This document shows positions 22,839 through 36,480 of a stretch of DNA of 64,000 nucleotides, in pieces (position 1 is the first letter of the stretch; each line of letters opens with the position of its first letter). The stretch spans positions 41,060,368 to 41,124,367 of the forward strand of contig CM055106.1 of NCBI GenBank assembly GCA_029204225.1, in the 5' to 3' direction. The notes under the pieces were generated by a model, which was not told where the DNA came from, made no database searches, and was given only the letters and a program-made list of their open reading frames with translations. Source of the DNA: Diphasiastrum complanatum (lineage: Eukaryota; Streptophyta; Lycopodiopsida; Lycopodiales; Lycopodiaceae). The translations under genes were made by a program, and so were the position numbers.

Positions 22839-23757
22839 TGTTGTAAAGCTGACTCAGGTGCACCCAACGTGCCCTGTAAGACTCTAAGGGGTGACACTCC
22901 CTAAGGTCCCAGAGCAAGTTAGAACGTCAAGGACTGAGCCTCCGACCTGTGGTGAGCCAGTCAAGTAGTCACAAGTCATGAGCTAGCTCTGGAGCTCGAG
23001 TCATGGCCTAGTCAGGAAGCAAGTTGATTCTGCCACCGGAACGGCTCCCGGGACCCATGTCCGGGAGCCAGACTGATTCTGCCAGGCTTGCCAGGCTTAA
23101 TCAGCAAAATAAAAACTAAGTCCCAAAAAGCGTGCTTTACCAGAAAGCACTATGTTTCAGAACAGAGGGGGTGCGCCGAATCACAGCAGAACTATAGGGG
23201 GGAGTCCGGCAGACAGAAACTTGGGCAGCTCAACCAGCGCCAGGAATCCAGTCGCCAAGTCTCAGCTCCCTCTACCAGCACGAGCCAGGCACAATGCCCA
23301 GCACGTGTTGGTGGCCCCGAGACCGGTCAGTCTATGTATGAATGTAACCTCTTCCAAATCTAATAAAGTTGATCCTTGGGGATGATTACCATTTTGGTTT
23401 CGCCTCCGGGACTGGTCCAAGTGGAAGGACCCTTACTACAACCTTTTTGTGTCGCTGGCGCCTAAGGGTCCTTGTCATCGACATGGGGCTTGCCGCTATG
23501 TCAATTGGTCAGTTTGGCGACCACTATGCCTTGGGTTTCATGTGTGGCTTGTCTTTGCCTTTGGTTACCTTTTGGGGACGGATTCTGAGTTGGCTTTTGG
23601 GTTGGTTGGGATTCCAGTTTTCTTAAGTCTGAATGGTTAAGCTTGTTACGTTTCTGAGTTGGCTTTTACGTAAGTGCATGATGGATGAATGTTAGACTTA
23701 AGCGCATATTGAGGAAACCGCTCAAGTCCCATCGCCTTTTGAGGCGCCGGCGCAACA
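22839..23757 (+). repeat. 5' LTR of the chromovirus (919 bp)
   Basis: TGTTGTAAAG to GCGCAACA, same length as the 3' LTR. It contains an AATAAAG-type signal near 23362. Confidence 0.96.
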
Positions 23758-23759
23758 TG

Positions 23760-23773
23760 TGGTATCAGAGCCG
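23760..23773 (+). other. Primer binding site, initiator tRNA-Met type
   Basis: TGGTATCAGAGCCG two bases after the 5' LTR; complementary to the 3' end of plant initiator tRNA-Met. Confidence 0.93.
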
Positions 23774-24471
23774 ACTAGCCGGTCAGCTACGCAAGTCTCA
23801 CAGGGATGGCCACGTTTTGGGATTTGTCAGAACAACCGTTGCTCAAGGTGCTGCCCACAGTGTAAGCACGGGTGCGTCCACGGTCGGGGTGGTCGACAGA
23901 ACGGGGGACTTGATGAGTCAAAGTGCTGCCCTCGAGGTGTAAGCACGGTCAGTTCTCGCGGTTCGGGCCTGGCGCTGTTTGCACGTAGGACGGATGAGAC
24001 AAAGTGCTGCCTAGGTAGGTGAAAGCACGGTCTGTACCTTGTGGGGTGCGGGGCGACATATTCGAACTGTACGGATTAACCATTGATACAGAGATGCTGC
24101 TCGAATTCGGGTGTAAAGCACGGGTGGTTAGCTGCCGGTGCGGGATAGCTGCCGATCGTTTAGCTATAAGGGTTATCGACCAAAAAGTGGTGGGGCGTGA
24201 CTGAGGCAATGTGCTGCTTAATGGTGAAAGCACAGATGGTTGGATGGATGTTTTCCCGTGGACTAATTCTGTGATAGATTTGTGTGGGCGCGGCTAGGCA
24301 AAGATCCTACGTCCGGTCTCAAGGGGAATGTGACTTGAGAGGGATCCTCTGTTTAGCTTTGGTTGGTATGTTCGTTTGTGGTGTGCTTGCTTGGACCTGA
24401 ATTATCCCTGACTACTTCTTTTGATCCAGGTGATCTGATCTAGTTGGGAGTTGTGAGAGGAGCTTACATTT

Positions 24472-27400
24472 ATGAGTGGACGACGCACAAGTATGGAAAG
24501 GAACTTCCATGGGGCAACCCCCAAGATTGGTTCAAGATTGTTATTCTTATCAGGAAAGATCGCGAGGAGGAAGTCAGATTTCATGATCGACTCCGGAGCT
24601 TCACATAACTATATCTCAAGGAGCGTAGTGGAACAATTCAGCTTGCCGACCAGGAATGTTACATCTACTCTCAAGGTAGAAACAGTGAAGGGAGCACTAG
24701 ATGCAGACAAAGCGACATTGAACATCCCGGTGCAGATTGGAAGATGGAAGGCTAAACTTAACTTTGTGATTTTAGAGATGGATGCCTTTGATGTGATTTT
24801 GGGCCTCCCTTGGTTAAATGAACACTGTATCGCAGTTTTGGGTAGGAGCTCAAATTTGGTCCTCTTGGATTATAAGGGACAAATCTGCGTGACAAAAGCC
24901 CTGCCCGGAGGAAATGCTAAGGATACCGATATTGAACAAAATCTGGTTACAACATTAGTGATGAAAAGAATGGCGAAAGGGAAAAGGTCAAAGTGCTTTC
25001 TTTGCATCTGTCGAGAAGTCCCAGAAGGGAAAAGCGTGCGACAAGAAAACTTGCCAAAAGAAGTGGCAGATCTGTTAGAAAAATTTAGCGATGTGTTCCC
25101 GGAGGAACTCCCAGCTAAGCTACCTCCTCGAAGACCAGTGGACCATAAAATTGAGTTGGTACCAGGAACAGAGCCAACTTCACGAGCACCCTACAGAATG
25201 TCACAAGAAGAGTTGGCGGAACTGAAACGACAACTTGGTGAATTGATAGACAAAGGTTTTATTAGACCTAGCGCTTCACCTTTTGGAGCCCCAGTGTTGT
25301 TCGTGGAAAAGGCAGACAAAACTCTTCGAATGTGTGTGGATTATTGCATGCTTAACAAGAGTACCATCAAGAACAAGTACCCCATGCCTAGAATTGATGA
25401 CCTATTCGACCAACTCAAACATGCCAAATACTTTAGCCGAATAGATCTCAGATCTGGATATCATCAAATTAGAATAGCTAAAGGTGATGAGCACAAAACG
25501 ACGTTTCGAACGCGGTACGGAAGTCACGAGTTCCTGGTGATGCCATTCGGTCTAACAAACGCACCAGCCACTTTTTGCACGTTGATGAACAATATATTTC
25601 AAGACTGCCTGGATGAATTCGTCATTGTGTACATTGATGACATATTAGTATTTAGCCGGAACCTTAAAGATCACATTCAACATTTAAGGACAGTTCTCCA
25701 ACGACTGAGGAGGAACTGCTTGTTTGCGAAAAGAGAGAAATGTGAGTTTGTGGTGGAGGAAGTTGACTTCCTTGGACATGTTATAGGCCACGGACGGATT
25801 CGAATGGATCCTAAGAAGATCAAGGCTATCTTGGATTGGCTAGCACCTAAAACTGTTCATGGCATCAAATCCTTTGTGGGCTTATGTAACTTTTATAGGA
25901 GATTCATTGAGGCATTCAGCAAAATTGTGGCACCACTGTTGGAGCTGACTAAGACTCATCTGAAGATGACATGGACACCGGAATGTGAAGCAGCGTTCCA
26001 AGAACTAAAGCGACAGATCACTCAAGAACCCATCCTTGCCTTACCGGACTTTAGCAAACCTTTTGAAATACATACAGATGCGTCGAACTTTGCTATTGGG
26101 GCCGTGCTGATGCAAGACGGAAAACCTGTTGCATATTTTTCAAAGAAATTGAGTGATGTAGAGCGACGATGGCCAACTCATGAAAAAGAAATGGTCGCAG
26201 TAGTCCAAGCAGTGGAGCATTGGAGACATTATGTGGCAGGAAAACCCTTTAAGGCGTTCACTGATAATGTATCACTCAAGTACTTCTCATCCCAAGGTAT
26301 GCTCACGCCAAAGCAAATGCGATGGCAAAACTTTCTCTCAAAATTCAATATAGACATTTTACACACGGCGGGAAAGAACAATGTGGTGGCGGACGCACTA
26401 AGTAGACAGGAACACTTGATGGCAACAGTGAAAACTCAGGTGACTGACCTACTCCAAGAAATCAGAGAGAATTATGGTGTAGATGCGTTGGCGAAGGACT
26501 TAATGATCGAATTCCAACTGGGAAAGCCTCATAAACATTTCACTTGGAAAGATCAAATGGTTGTTTATAAACAACGCAGAGTATATGTCCCAGACAACAT
26601 CAACCTGAGGAAGAAAATCTTGCGAGAACATCATGACGTACTAGCCGCCGGGCATCCAGGGGTGAATCGCATGTATGAACTTCTCAAAAGAGGCTTCTAT
26701 TGGCCAAGTATGTGGGCAGATGTTGAATCCTATGTACAAACATGTCCGACATGTCAACAAGTGAAGGTGGAACCGCTAGCTCCAGCTGGACTACTCCAAC
26801 CATTACCGGTACCAGCATACCCATGGGATTCGGTGAGCATGGATTTTATTGTTCAACTACCACGGTGCCAAGGATTCGACTCAATTTATGTGGTGGTTGA
26901 CCGCTTTTCAAAGCAAGTTCATCTAGTACCAACTAAAAGTTCAGTGACAGCTGAAGAAGTGGCAAGGTTATTTTTCAAATGTGTTTTCAAATACCACGGC
27001 CTGCCTAGAACGATTATTTCTGACCGAGACACCAAGTTCGTCGGAAAGTTTTGGACTTGTCTATTTCGCCTCGTGGGAACCGGATTGAATTTCAGTACTG
27101 CATATCATCCTCAGACTGATGGGCAAACGGAGCGAGTCAATCGACAGATTGAACAATATTTACGAAATTATGTCGCTTGGGACCAATCCGATTGGGTCAA
27201 CTACTTGGATATTCTCGAGTTTGCACATAACAACAAAGTGAACAGATCTACTGGAAGGGCACCCTTCGAGATAAGCAATGGTCGGCTACCGATTGTTCCA
27301 AGCTCTTTTCTTACAGGCGTGCAGGAAACACCAGTACCCACTGTAGAGGAATTCATCAATGAGTGGCACACAAAGCTGACCGAGGTGAAGGCGTTTTTAG

Positions 27401-27948
27401 AGCAATCACAAAGGAGTATGGCAGCTGACGTAAACCCACATCGACGAGAACTGGAATTTGAGGAAGGTGATCAAGTATGGCTGAACACAAAGAACATTGC
27501 GCTACCAAAAGGTTTTTCTCATAAGTTTGCTCGACCTTATGCGGGACCATATTATGTCACCAAGAAGATCAACTCAGTGGCTTATCGATTAGCGCTGCCA
27601 TCCAGCTTGGATATACACAATGTGTTTCATATCTCATTACTGTACAAACCAGATGAGCGAATTGATCGGCAACACGAACTCCGTCACCCACCAACGACAC
27701 TTGATGATACGAAGAGGCAGCTTGTACCAGAACAAATATTGACACATAGAAAGCGAACTGGCGTTCAACGTGAATATCTAGTGAAGTGGCTACGGGCTCC
27801 ACTTATTGAGGCTTCTTGGGAGTATGAAGACAAACTTAAGGAGGGAGCCCCTGAAGTACTAGCAGATTATCTGCAGAAGAACCAACGCAATAGCCGTTTT
27901 CCCAGATCGGCACACAAAGCACTACCTGGCCGCATGCCTTTTACATAA
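24472..27948 (+). CDS. Gypsy pol polyprotein with chromodomain (1158 residues)
   Basis: Intact frame carrying, in order: retropepsin (DSGA at 40-43, DVILGLPWL near 105), reverse transcriptase from about 220 to 400 (RMCVDY block, [22 protein letters not shown], active site YIDD at 387-390), RNase H ([21 protein letters not shown]), integrase with the CPTCQQ zinc end, catalytic SMDF and ISDRDTKF blocks and [15 protein letters not shown] near 880, and a C-terminal chromodomain ([11 protein letters not shown]...ASWEYEDKL). It would make the enzymes for copying RNA into DNA and integrating it; chromodomains of this group bind modified histones. The start at 24472 is the first Met before the protease. 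No gag domain or zinc knuckle precedes it, so particle protein must come from another copy. Confidence 0.96.
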   Translation: MSGRRTSMERNFHGATPKIGSRLLFLSGKIARRKSDFMIDSGASHNYISRSVVEQFSLPTRNVTSTLKVETVKGALDADKATLNIPVQIGRWKAKLNFVILEMDAFDVILGLPWLNEHCIAVLGRSSNLVLLDYKGQICVTKALPGGNAKDTDIEQNLVTTLVMKRMAKGKRSKCFLCICREVPEGKSVRQENLPKEVADLLEKFSDVFPEELPAKLPPRRPVDHKIELVPGTEPTSRAPYRMSQEELAELKRQLGELIDKGFIRPSASPFGAPVLFVEKADKTLRMCVDYCMLNKSTIKNKYPMPRIDDLFDQLKHAKYFSRIDLRSGYHQIRIAKGDEHKTTFRTRYGSHEFLVMPFGLTNAPATFCTLMNNIFQDCLDEFVIVYIDDILVFSRNLKDHIQHLRTVLQRLRRNCLFAKREKCEFVVEEVDFLGHVIGHGRIRMDPKKIKAILDWLAPKTVHGIKSFVGLCNFYRRFIEAFSKIVAPLLELTKTHLKMTWTPECEAAFQELKRQITQEPILALPDFSKPFEIHTDASNFAIGAVLMQDGKPVAYFSKKLSDVERRWPTHEKEMVAVVQAVEHWRHYVAGKPFKAFTDNVSLKYFSSQGMLTPKQMRWQNFLSKFNIDILHTAGKNNVVADALSRQEHLMATVKTQVTDLLQEIRENYGVDALAKDLMIEFQLGKPHKHFTWKDQMVVYKQRRVYVPDNINLRKKILREHHDVLAAGHPGVNRMYELLKRGFYWPSMWADVESYVQTCPTCQQVKVEPLAPAGLLQPLPVPAYPWDSVSMDFIVQLPRCQGFDSIYVVVDRFSKQVHLVPTKSSVTAEEVARLFFKCVFKYHGLPRTIISDRDTKFVGKFWTCLFRLVGTGLNFSTAYHPQTDGQTERVNRQIEQYLRNYVAWDQSDWVNYLDILEFAHNNKVNRSTGRAPFEISNGRLPIVPSSFLTGVQETPVPTVEEFINEWHTKLTEVKAFLEQSQRSMAADVNPHRRELEFEEGDQVWLNTKNIALPKGFSHKFARPYAGPYYVTKKINSVAYRLALPSSLDIHNVFHISLLYKPDERIDRQHELRHPPTTLDDTKRQLVPEQILTHRKRTGVQREYLVKWLRAPLIEASWEYEDKLKEGAPEVLADYLQKNQRNSRFPRSAHKALPGRMPFT

Positions 27949-28177
27949 ACATTCATGGCCATTCTGAAGTTCAAGGAACTTTCCGGTATTTTTCTTAAGT
28001 TTGCCAATAAATCACTTGCAGCTTTACACAGGTTTTACGTAAGTGAACTTTATCTACACTTTTCCTGTGCTACTGCCAATGTATTTTGTAATTCAAAGTT
28101 GCTAAGGCCGGTGAATTAAGCCCGTGCCATACGTCCTCGGTCTAGTTTGGCCCTGATGAGGACATCAACTTTTTCAA

Positions 28178-28189
28178 ACGAGGGGAGGA
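28178..28189 (+). other. Polypurine tract of the chromovirus
   Basis: ACGAGGGGAGGA immediately before the TG of the 3' LTR; primer for plus-strand synthesis. Confidence 0.9.
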
Positions 28190-29108
28190 TGTTGTAAAGC
28201 TGACTCAGGTGCACCCAACGTGCCCTGTAAGACTCTAAGGGGTGACACCCCCTAAGGTCCCAGAGCAAGTTAGAACGTCAAGGACTGAGCCTCCGACCTG
28301 TGGTGAGCCAGTCAAGTAGTCACAAGTCATGAGCTAGCTCTGGAGCTCGAGTCATGGCCTAGTCAGGAAGCAAGTTGATTCTGCCACCGGAACGGCTCCC
28401 AGGACCCATGTCCGGGAGCCAGACTGATTCTGCCAGGCTTGCCAGGCTTAATCAGCAAAATAAAAACTAAGTCCCAAAAAGTGTGTTTTACCAGAAAGCA
28501 CTATGTTTCAGAACAGAGGGGGTGCGCCGAATCACAGCAGAACTATAGGGGGGAGTCCGGCAGACAGAAACTTGGGCAGCTCAACCAGCGCCAGGAATCC
28601 AGTTGCCAGGTCTCAGCTCCCTCTACCAGCACGAGCCAGGCACAATGCCCAGCACGTGTTGGTGGCCCCGAGACCGGTCAGTCTATGTATGAATGTAACC
28701 TCTTCCAAATCTAATAAAGTTGATCCTTGGGGATGATTACCATTTCGGTTTCGCCTCCGGGACTGGTCCAAGTGGAAGGACCCTTACTACAACCTTTTTG
28801 CGTCGCTGGCGCCTAAGGGTCCCTGTCATCGACATGGGGCTTGCCGCTATGTCAATTGGTCAGTTTGGCGACCACTATGCCTTGGGTTTCATGTGTGGCT
28901 TGTCTTTGCCTTTGGTTACCTTTTGGGGACGGATTCTGAGTTGGCTTTCGGGTTGGTTGCGATTCCAGTTTTCTTAAGTCTGAATGGTTAAGCTTGTTAC
29001 GTTTCTGAGTTGGCTTTTACGTAAGTGCATGATGGATGAATGTTAGACTTAAGCGCGTGTTGGGGAAACCGCTCAAGTCCCAGCGCCCTTTGAGGCGCCG
29101 GCGCAACA
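28190..29108 (+). repeat. 3' LTR of the chromovirus (919 bp)
   Basis: Pairs with 22839-23757 without indels; about 16 substitutions by eye. Followed by the target duplicate CAAAC. Confidence 0.96.
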
Positions 29109-29525
29109 CAAACTATACATTAGAATGATTAAAGGATATGAATTCATGCGTGTTAGTTGTTGTCATAATCGAGGTGTTAGTAGTTTCTCGTTCCAAGATC
29201 TTCAAAACGTTTTCAATTATGATAGGACCGTCTGTCAGTCGAGCTCCTGTATCGGAGAGATGACCAAGTTGTTTCCCCAGGTCTATGTTAATGGCATTCG
29301 ATTCTGCCCAAGACATAGTTTTCCAATCTAACATAGAAATGTTACAACCGAAATATAGATTATGTATTGCATAGTACCTTTGTCAGAATGTGCTTTGAAA
29401 TGTTGTATTGTTGTCCTATGCGTCTTGATCGAATCCGGGATCGCAATGGAAAATATGTTATAAAAATGATATGATGTTCATATGTTCAATACAGTAAATT
29501 AAAAAAAATACAATGGAAAATAAAT
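29109..29525 (-). repeat. Right arm of palindrome 1, outer part
   Basis: Continuation of the palindrome after the gypsy insertion; mirror of about 20163-20625. It ends at the shared AAATTTATTTTCCATTGTAT region. Beyond this, left and right flanks differ. Confidence 0.9.
29113..29334 (-). pseudogene. Small ORF, palindrome 1 right copy, splice sites lost
   Basis: Encodes MLDWKTMSWAESNAINIDLG and on through GHLSDTGARLTD, homologous to 20405-20581 and 38013-38186. The donor CAGGTT is changed to GAATT, and the acceptor (in the inner arm, about 22632) reads TG instead of AG. The chromovirus sits between the two exons. In contrast, the neighbouring GIY-YIG frame of the same arm is intact. Confidence 0.55.
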
Positions 29526-29872
29526 TTAAAAAAAAGAGGTGATTCCACAGGTTGTCCGTGACGTTCATGCACATACGCTTCTTTTGCACATTTTTGTATT
29601 GTTATATACGTGCTCATAGTGTAATTATTTTGAAACATGTTTTTGTATTGTTCCAGATCAACTCCACAAGCATTTAACGGGAACATTTGTCGCGTCATAG
29701 GATAAATTTGCAATTCTTCAATATCTTCAGACGTCGAATCTTGCAGTTTTTGAACTTTTTCTTTTAATTTTCGAAAAAACTTGCGAAAGTTTTCATCATG
29801 AAAATTATTATTAGAATTAACTTCTGAATTTCGAATAGTTAAAAGCATTGTTTTTTTAGGTACTTTATTCAA
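29486..29872 (-). CDS. Hypothetical protein, 128 residues, between helicase and palindrome
   Basis: Open frame on the same strand as the Rep/helicase, ending 20 residues into the palindrome edge. It is Lys/Asn/Glu-rich with a helical stretch (FFRKLKEKVQKLQDS), then MTRQMFPLNACGVDLEQYKN. The last residues (FFKFIFHCIFF) come from AT-rich palindrome sequence. I recognise no domain. A helicase C-terminal extension or an accessory protein of the same element are both possible; it could also be a chance frame in AT-rich DNA. Confidence 0.4.
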   Translation of the reverse strand: MNKVPKKTMLLTIRNSEVNSNNNFHDENFRKFFRKLKEKVQKLQDSTSEDIEELQIYPMTRQMFPLNACGVDLEQYKNMFQNNYTMSTYITIQKCAKEAYVHERHGQPVESPLFFKFIFHCIFFNLLY

Positions 29873-30113
29873 TCATACAAAATGATTTACGATATTCATA
29901 ACAATGTACATTTTCGGCCTCTGAAAGTTCTGGTAATTAATGCCATATCAGATGTCTGCTTTGTAGAATTGAAAAATTAGAAATGAAATACTTTGGATAT
30001 GATATTACCAAAACAATGAACAACAACATTAAAAAAATTAATATGTAGTAGAATAGGACTATATTGTGAATATTAATTGACAATGGTTACTGTTGGATCA
30101 AAATCTGCGGGTG

Positions 30114-33100
30114 CTAATTTACTTGTAAGAATATGTTTTCTTGTCTTGTCACTCGAGATAACATAACATAGGTAAATTCTGGACAGAAACTTTTTTGAAT
30201 ATTAATTATTGTAGTGTCATGGATTGTATTGCCTTGTGATTTATGAGCTGTAATAGCGTATGCTAATGTTAAAGAAAATGTATATTTGTAATATATTTTA
30301 GAATCGTACCTCGATTTTTTAGTAGTTAATGGTATAATTTTCATTTTTTTGTCAGATCCATTAATTGTTATCGTGATAGAATCTATTTCGTTGGTTTGTT
30401 TTGAATATGCAAAGTCTTGAATCGTTCTGATCACTCCATTAACTATTCCATTTGTTATGTCTAGATTCGCAAGAACCATGACCTTTGCATTTATTGCAAT
30501 TTGGTCTAGTTGATGAAATGATGAGTCTTCAACCCATGATTTAAATTCTAGATTGTCCGATGCATTTGTTTTCATTGGTACATTTATGATGTTCTCATCT
30601 TTGAAGATTTTTTCCAATGCACATTTGTTATATCTTTTGAGATTTTTTGTGTGCGTGCATATTATTGTCACATTAGAGCTAATCATTTTAAGAATTTGTT
30701 CTTTTGAAATTATTTGTTTATTCAATGTATCATTGATTTCTTCTAATGTTGCCTTTCTAAATCTCATCGTGTTTAAAAATGAAAGATACAAGGCATATGA
30801 CGAGTGTCGAATCGAATAAGTCAAGTGGATTTGAATCGCCATTTTTCAATATAAAGATGTGGAAATGTTGCATATCGAGCATAAGTTATCGGTTCTATGT
30901 TTACATATTGCTGGCAAATGCGCATGATCGCTTACTAATAACAAGATGAAATTTTGGAAAGGCAGGCGATATGGATTTAATGTTACTTTATTTATTTGAT
31001 GTATGACAAGTTGTAACGTTTGAGCAGTCATCATAGATATTTTGTCGATAATAATGATATAAACATTAAGTATTGTTTTGTAACGCATGTGAGTAGACAT
31101 CAGATTTCGTATATATAGAGCATTAACAGGAATCGAAAATAAGTTGTGCACTGTTAATGCACGTATACTAAGCCTAGACGAAGCTGCACCTGTTGTGGCA
31201 CACAACAAAATAAACTTGTTCATTTCTTTGAGCGAGAATGTTAGATATTTTATTAGATGCATTTTTTGACTTCTCGCTGAACCTGATAGTACAAAAATAC
31301 TGACTCATTTGACATCAAAATCGAAAAAGCATTTTCTTGTTCCGTTGACAAAGAAGGATTTTCAAATGATTGAAATCATGTGAAATACCTAACATGTTTT
31401 TTGTATCATTTGCTAATGATACATGAGCGTTATTTTTTTAATCAAATATGACTTGAAATAATGGCTCACGAGAAAATGATTTATGTTGCAGTAAGATATT
31501 TATAATTTATTGTCGTTGTTCATTTTGAAACATTTGTTTATTCAAATAATCTTCAACATAGCGTTCAATGTCTTTTTCATCTCAAATGAAATCACGCAAT
31601 ATACATTATGTATAATATGATCGATCATTGTTGTCAGGACTTAAAAGTTCACGTTCTTCTTGAAATTGGCATCTTTCTAATAACACATTGAAAACAAAAC
31701 CTTCTATTTGATACGCAGGATGATAAGTTATGAATCTAATTACTTTAGTATTTTTGTTGAACAGCCTCATTTCTTTTGATAATAGAGATTGGTAAACACG
31801 TGAAACTAATTTCTGACAATGATATCGGTTTTGTCAAGATGTAGCTAGATATTAATTTTAATACATTTTCATCTGCATGAGATAACCCGATCTTTTTTGG
31901 ATCATCTATATTCAAATTCAATGGCCCTGTTGGCTCTGACTTCATTGTGTATATCAATAGGTAATATGACCAGCCTGTGTTTGTAATCCGTTGTAAATTC
32001 ATGTGCGCTTGCCATAACAATAGCATTGTTGGATGGTAAGGTACTATGTTACGATCTTCATATGTAGGTCGAAAGTATTGCCATCGTTCTATTTCTGTGT
32101 CCAATTCAGTTGATGTCGAACATTTTTCGAATGGAAATCCATACAACTTTTTTTGTATCACCTTTGATGGTGCAAGATGATCGACAATAATGGATTTATT
32201 TTCGTACGACTAATTCATATATTTGTTTTTCTATTGGATCTAATGGAATTTCGAATTTTTTTGTCTGCAAATTGAATTTTACATGAACGAATGCAACGAT
32301 TTCATTTCCAATTTTTTTTCACATCTTTTCTTTTAACCCATAACATGATATGGGCATGTACAAAATCTCGATTTTGAAATTCATATTGTAACAGTAATGT
32401 TTAATTCGTCCTAAGATAGCTCTTTTTGAAAGAACAAATTCTTTCATAAATAGTTCTAATATCTTGAAAAAAAACAATGAACATTCAATTGAACAATTTC
32501 TCTAATCAAAATCGATATTATAGTTTTTCACTATTTCTTCTATTTTGTCGGATTTCTGACCATCGTAATTTAGTTGTTTCATCACTTGTCAATGTCAAAA
32601 AAAAATCTGGCAATCCCCAATGTGTCACCATCGTTAATAAATCTTTAAAATTTTGTCTATGCCATGACGATGTGCCTGGCATTTCACGTGGCAAAGTGAA
32701 TTTCAAAACGTTTCTAAAAATTTGTTCATTGTTTGCATTTGGATGTTTATTAACGAAATCGATAATGTCTTTTTGCAAGACAACGGATGACACCTTTGTT
32801 GTTATCAAGATGGCTTGTCGTATTTGATACAATATAAGTAAATATGGTGGAAATAGAGCAAACGGCGAAAACAATGAAGAAACTCTCATTTTTGATATAA
32901 TCAATATAACGTATTTTTTATTATAGTAACCATGGCCAAATGGAAACAGAAATGAAAATATTGCATTTTCTAATGTGATCAATTGTTTTTCTTCAATCAC
33001 TAATGGCAATCCAGAAACTTTTGTTCTAAACATTGATATTTCTTTTCTTTCATGTCCCGTTTCTCTAATTCGTAAATTCAAATATGTATATATGTCATCT

Positions 33101-33162
33101 TTTTGAATATCTTGTCTTTTGCTACAGGGCGTTACGTCTTGTAATAATATATATATACGCAT
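30114..33162 (-). pseudogene. Helitron-type Rep/helicase, decayed
   Basis: Minus-strand fragments in order. 33162-32518 ends in a Helitron N-domain signature (GTSSWHRQNFKDLL, then GLPDFFLTLTSDE). Near 32385-32330 another phase reads YEFQNRDFVHAHIMLW, the HUH metal-binding motif of rolling-circle initiators. 32161-31745 contains NIVPYHPTMLL and YYLLIYTMKSEP, the position of the catalytic tyrosine helix. 31262-30846 is the helicase core: ATTGAASSRL, Walker B as IIIIDKISMM (Glu replaced by Lys) and the DHAHLPAI block. 30842-30114 has YAITAHKSQGNTI and YVMLSRVTRQENIFL, motifs V and VI. Frameshifts and stops break it into at least five pieces, so it is inactive. Family assignment is firm; the association with the downstream GIY-YIG ORF is inference. 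Confidence 0.88.
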
Positions 33163-34440
<1,278 letters not shown>

Positions 34441-35330
34441 TCAAATGTGAATTTGGGAGATAACTATACATATAATATAAAAGGAGTTGAAAATGTACAT
34501 GTTGAACTACTTTCAAAGAAGATTGGAAATATAAAGGACATGTTTTATGTATTACGAATCAACAAAGACTTACTTTCATTATCAACTATTGCGAAGCGAT
34601 ACATCATAGTGCAATTTCATGAAGAAATGTGTCTCATCAAGAGAAAGGAAAATGAAATAGTAATTGAGGGCATATAGGACGATTATACAAATTTCAAGCT
34701 CAAGTAGTGGATCATAATGCAAGTGTTGCGAAGATTGGATCAATGTTTCACAAAAGGTTTAGACATCTGAATCACAAAAGTTTACAAGTCTTGAGGAAAT
34801 ACAATATAGTTACAAATTAAAAACCAGAAATAAAATGAAAAATAATTTCGCCTTCCATCTTGAATCTATAAACCTTGGTTTTATGGGCATAATATTGAAT
34901 CTATTTTATATATGAGTTTTGAAATTCAATGAGATCTAAGTTTTGCATCTAGTTTTCCAATTTACTTCATGAGAAGACAAATGTAGTTAGAAAACATTGG
35001 GAGAAGAGCATGCATTTACAAGTCAAACAGAATTGTCACGTTTTCTCATAAGTTTACACAAAGTTTGTGAAGCCTTTAGACGCAGATAGTTCGTGAATAT
35101 TTGAAAGTTATCCGTAGTGTGGCCAGTATGTTTATGACATATGAGCTAAAGAAGTAAGTTTTGCAATCAAAATGCTCGAATAGCTTCTAGACTAGGATAT
35201 CGTCAATTTATTTTTAGACTCGTCCTAAAAATGTTATAGAAAATCAGATTCCAAAATAATCATATACGAGTTGAAAACTACATGTAAGTGATTTGAGAGT
35301 GTTTGGTAGCATTGCAACTTCTATTGAATA
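34441..35330 (+). pseudogene. Degenerate copia fragment (protease end to integrase end)
   Basis: 34447-34677 encodes [18 protein letters not shown] and KDLLSLSTIAKRYIIVQFHE, the block after the copia protease. 34745-34820 reads FHKRFRHLNHKSLQVLRKYN, the pre-integrase zinc region. Near 35285-35330 DLRVFGSIAT marks the integrase end. The intervening integrase core is unreadable owing to stops. No LTR or primer site could be tied to it. Confidence 0.75.
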
Positions 35331-36480
35331 ATGCTTTACTACTGCAGGCCTTTTCTAATATGCCTATGTAGGTTTACTCAGATTAACATGCAATGCCAAT
35401 TGAATTTGCAATGTTTGGTTTCATGTTTTTAAGATATATCAAGCTAACCACTAATTGACGATATAATATTTGGTCTACAATGAATAAACAAAACGTTTCT
35501 AATTACAAAGCCTTGCTAGCTTTCAGCCCTCTGCCTGACGGAAGATTCGCGAACACGAAAGTCAAGAGACACGAAGCACGAAAAATTCGCGAACACTTGA
35601 CGAGAAGACACGAACATGAAAGACTCGCTAACGAGAATCTTTTGCGGTCCAACACGAAAAAGTCAGATGACGGAAACAAAAACCAACGATGTGACACGAA
35701 AAATGTCACGAAACCCTCTCTCTGCCCTCACGCTCCAAAGAGTACCAGCGAAGTTCATGCAAGTACCCAGAAGTACATATATCTGACCTGATGGCATGAC
35801 GTCAACAGATACAATCTAGGTCGTGGCTAATCCAGCACACTTGTAATTTTCTGATTAGTTGTAGATGTTTAGTCACTCTAATCTTAAAAGTTACATAGAA
35901 CGACTATATACTTGCTGGATAATACTTGAAAACAGAATATAGAATACACATACAGTGTAGAAGTCTGATGCTAATAAGCAATCAAGAAGAAATACAGATG
36001 ATAAGTCCGCTTGCGTGCGAGACAAGTTCTGTAATCATGATCCATAGAGATCCACAAGTCCGCTAGTAAGAAGACATCTATTTGTGAGAGAACTCTATTT
36101 TCTCTCACGCCAACGCATTGCGTGGATCTGCATGCAGTGCTTGAAGAATCAAAGGAAAACAATATATGATTTTGTAGCCATCGCGCACATGTCTTCTTTT
36201 ATGTTGTATGATCTCGAATGCAAATGTTTCTGTTGTTATTCGTGTGTCTGATTCTCCCATTCATTTCAATTCCGCACATTGGTTGAATTTGTTGAATGCT
36301 ACATTAATATATAAACGTAGATCATCAGTGCCTGACTACATTCCGGAGGACCGTAAGAGTGATTCAGCTGGCAGTGTCCAGTGACCACATCTGAACTCCA
36401 TCCGAATCGCAAGAGAATCGCGGTCGTGACAGTTTCGCAAAAAACTGTTTCTTCTAATCAGTGGCATGCAGAGCATATCA
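35331..36480 (+). other. LTR-like stretch, boundaries unclear
   Basis: Contains repeated CACGAA/CGAACAC motifs (35540-35700) like the 3' part of copia A LTRs, and further text resembling copia R-U5 sequence (35930-36130). It ends near TCAGTGGCATGCAGAGCATATC (36460-36482), which looks like a corrupted TGGTATCAGAGC primer site. The frame 35480-35791 (Lys/Arg-rich) is probably a by-product of the CGAA repeats. Confidence 0.35.

Larger units (their letters stand above)
22839..29108 (+). mobile_element. Ty3/gypsy chromovirus, complete LTR to LTR
   Basis: A 6270 bp element with two 919 bp LTRs (TGTTGTAAAG...GCGCAACA) and a perfect 5 bp target duplication CAAAC (22834-22838 and 29109-29113). It has an initiator tRNA-Met primer site, one long pol frame and a polypurine tract. 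The LTRs differ at about 16 positions by eye (1.7 percent), 14 of them transitions, so it is the youngest element here. It interrupts the right arm of palindrome 1 within the intron-equivalent of the small ORF. Only 0.7 kb separate primer site and pol, and no gag is visible. Confidence 0.97.

Noticed and set aside
29486-33162. Integrated large DNA virus
   Set aside because: Helicase and nuclease motifs alone do not show it: no capsid, packaging ATPase or DNA polymerase was seen, and the N-terminal domain and HUH motif are of Helitron type.
35480-35791. 103-codon basic frame as a gene
   Set aside because: Its basic composition follows from CGAA/CACGAA repeats like those in copia LTR ends.
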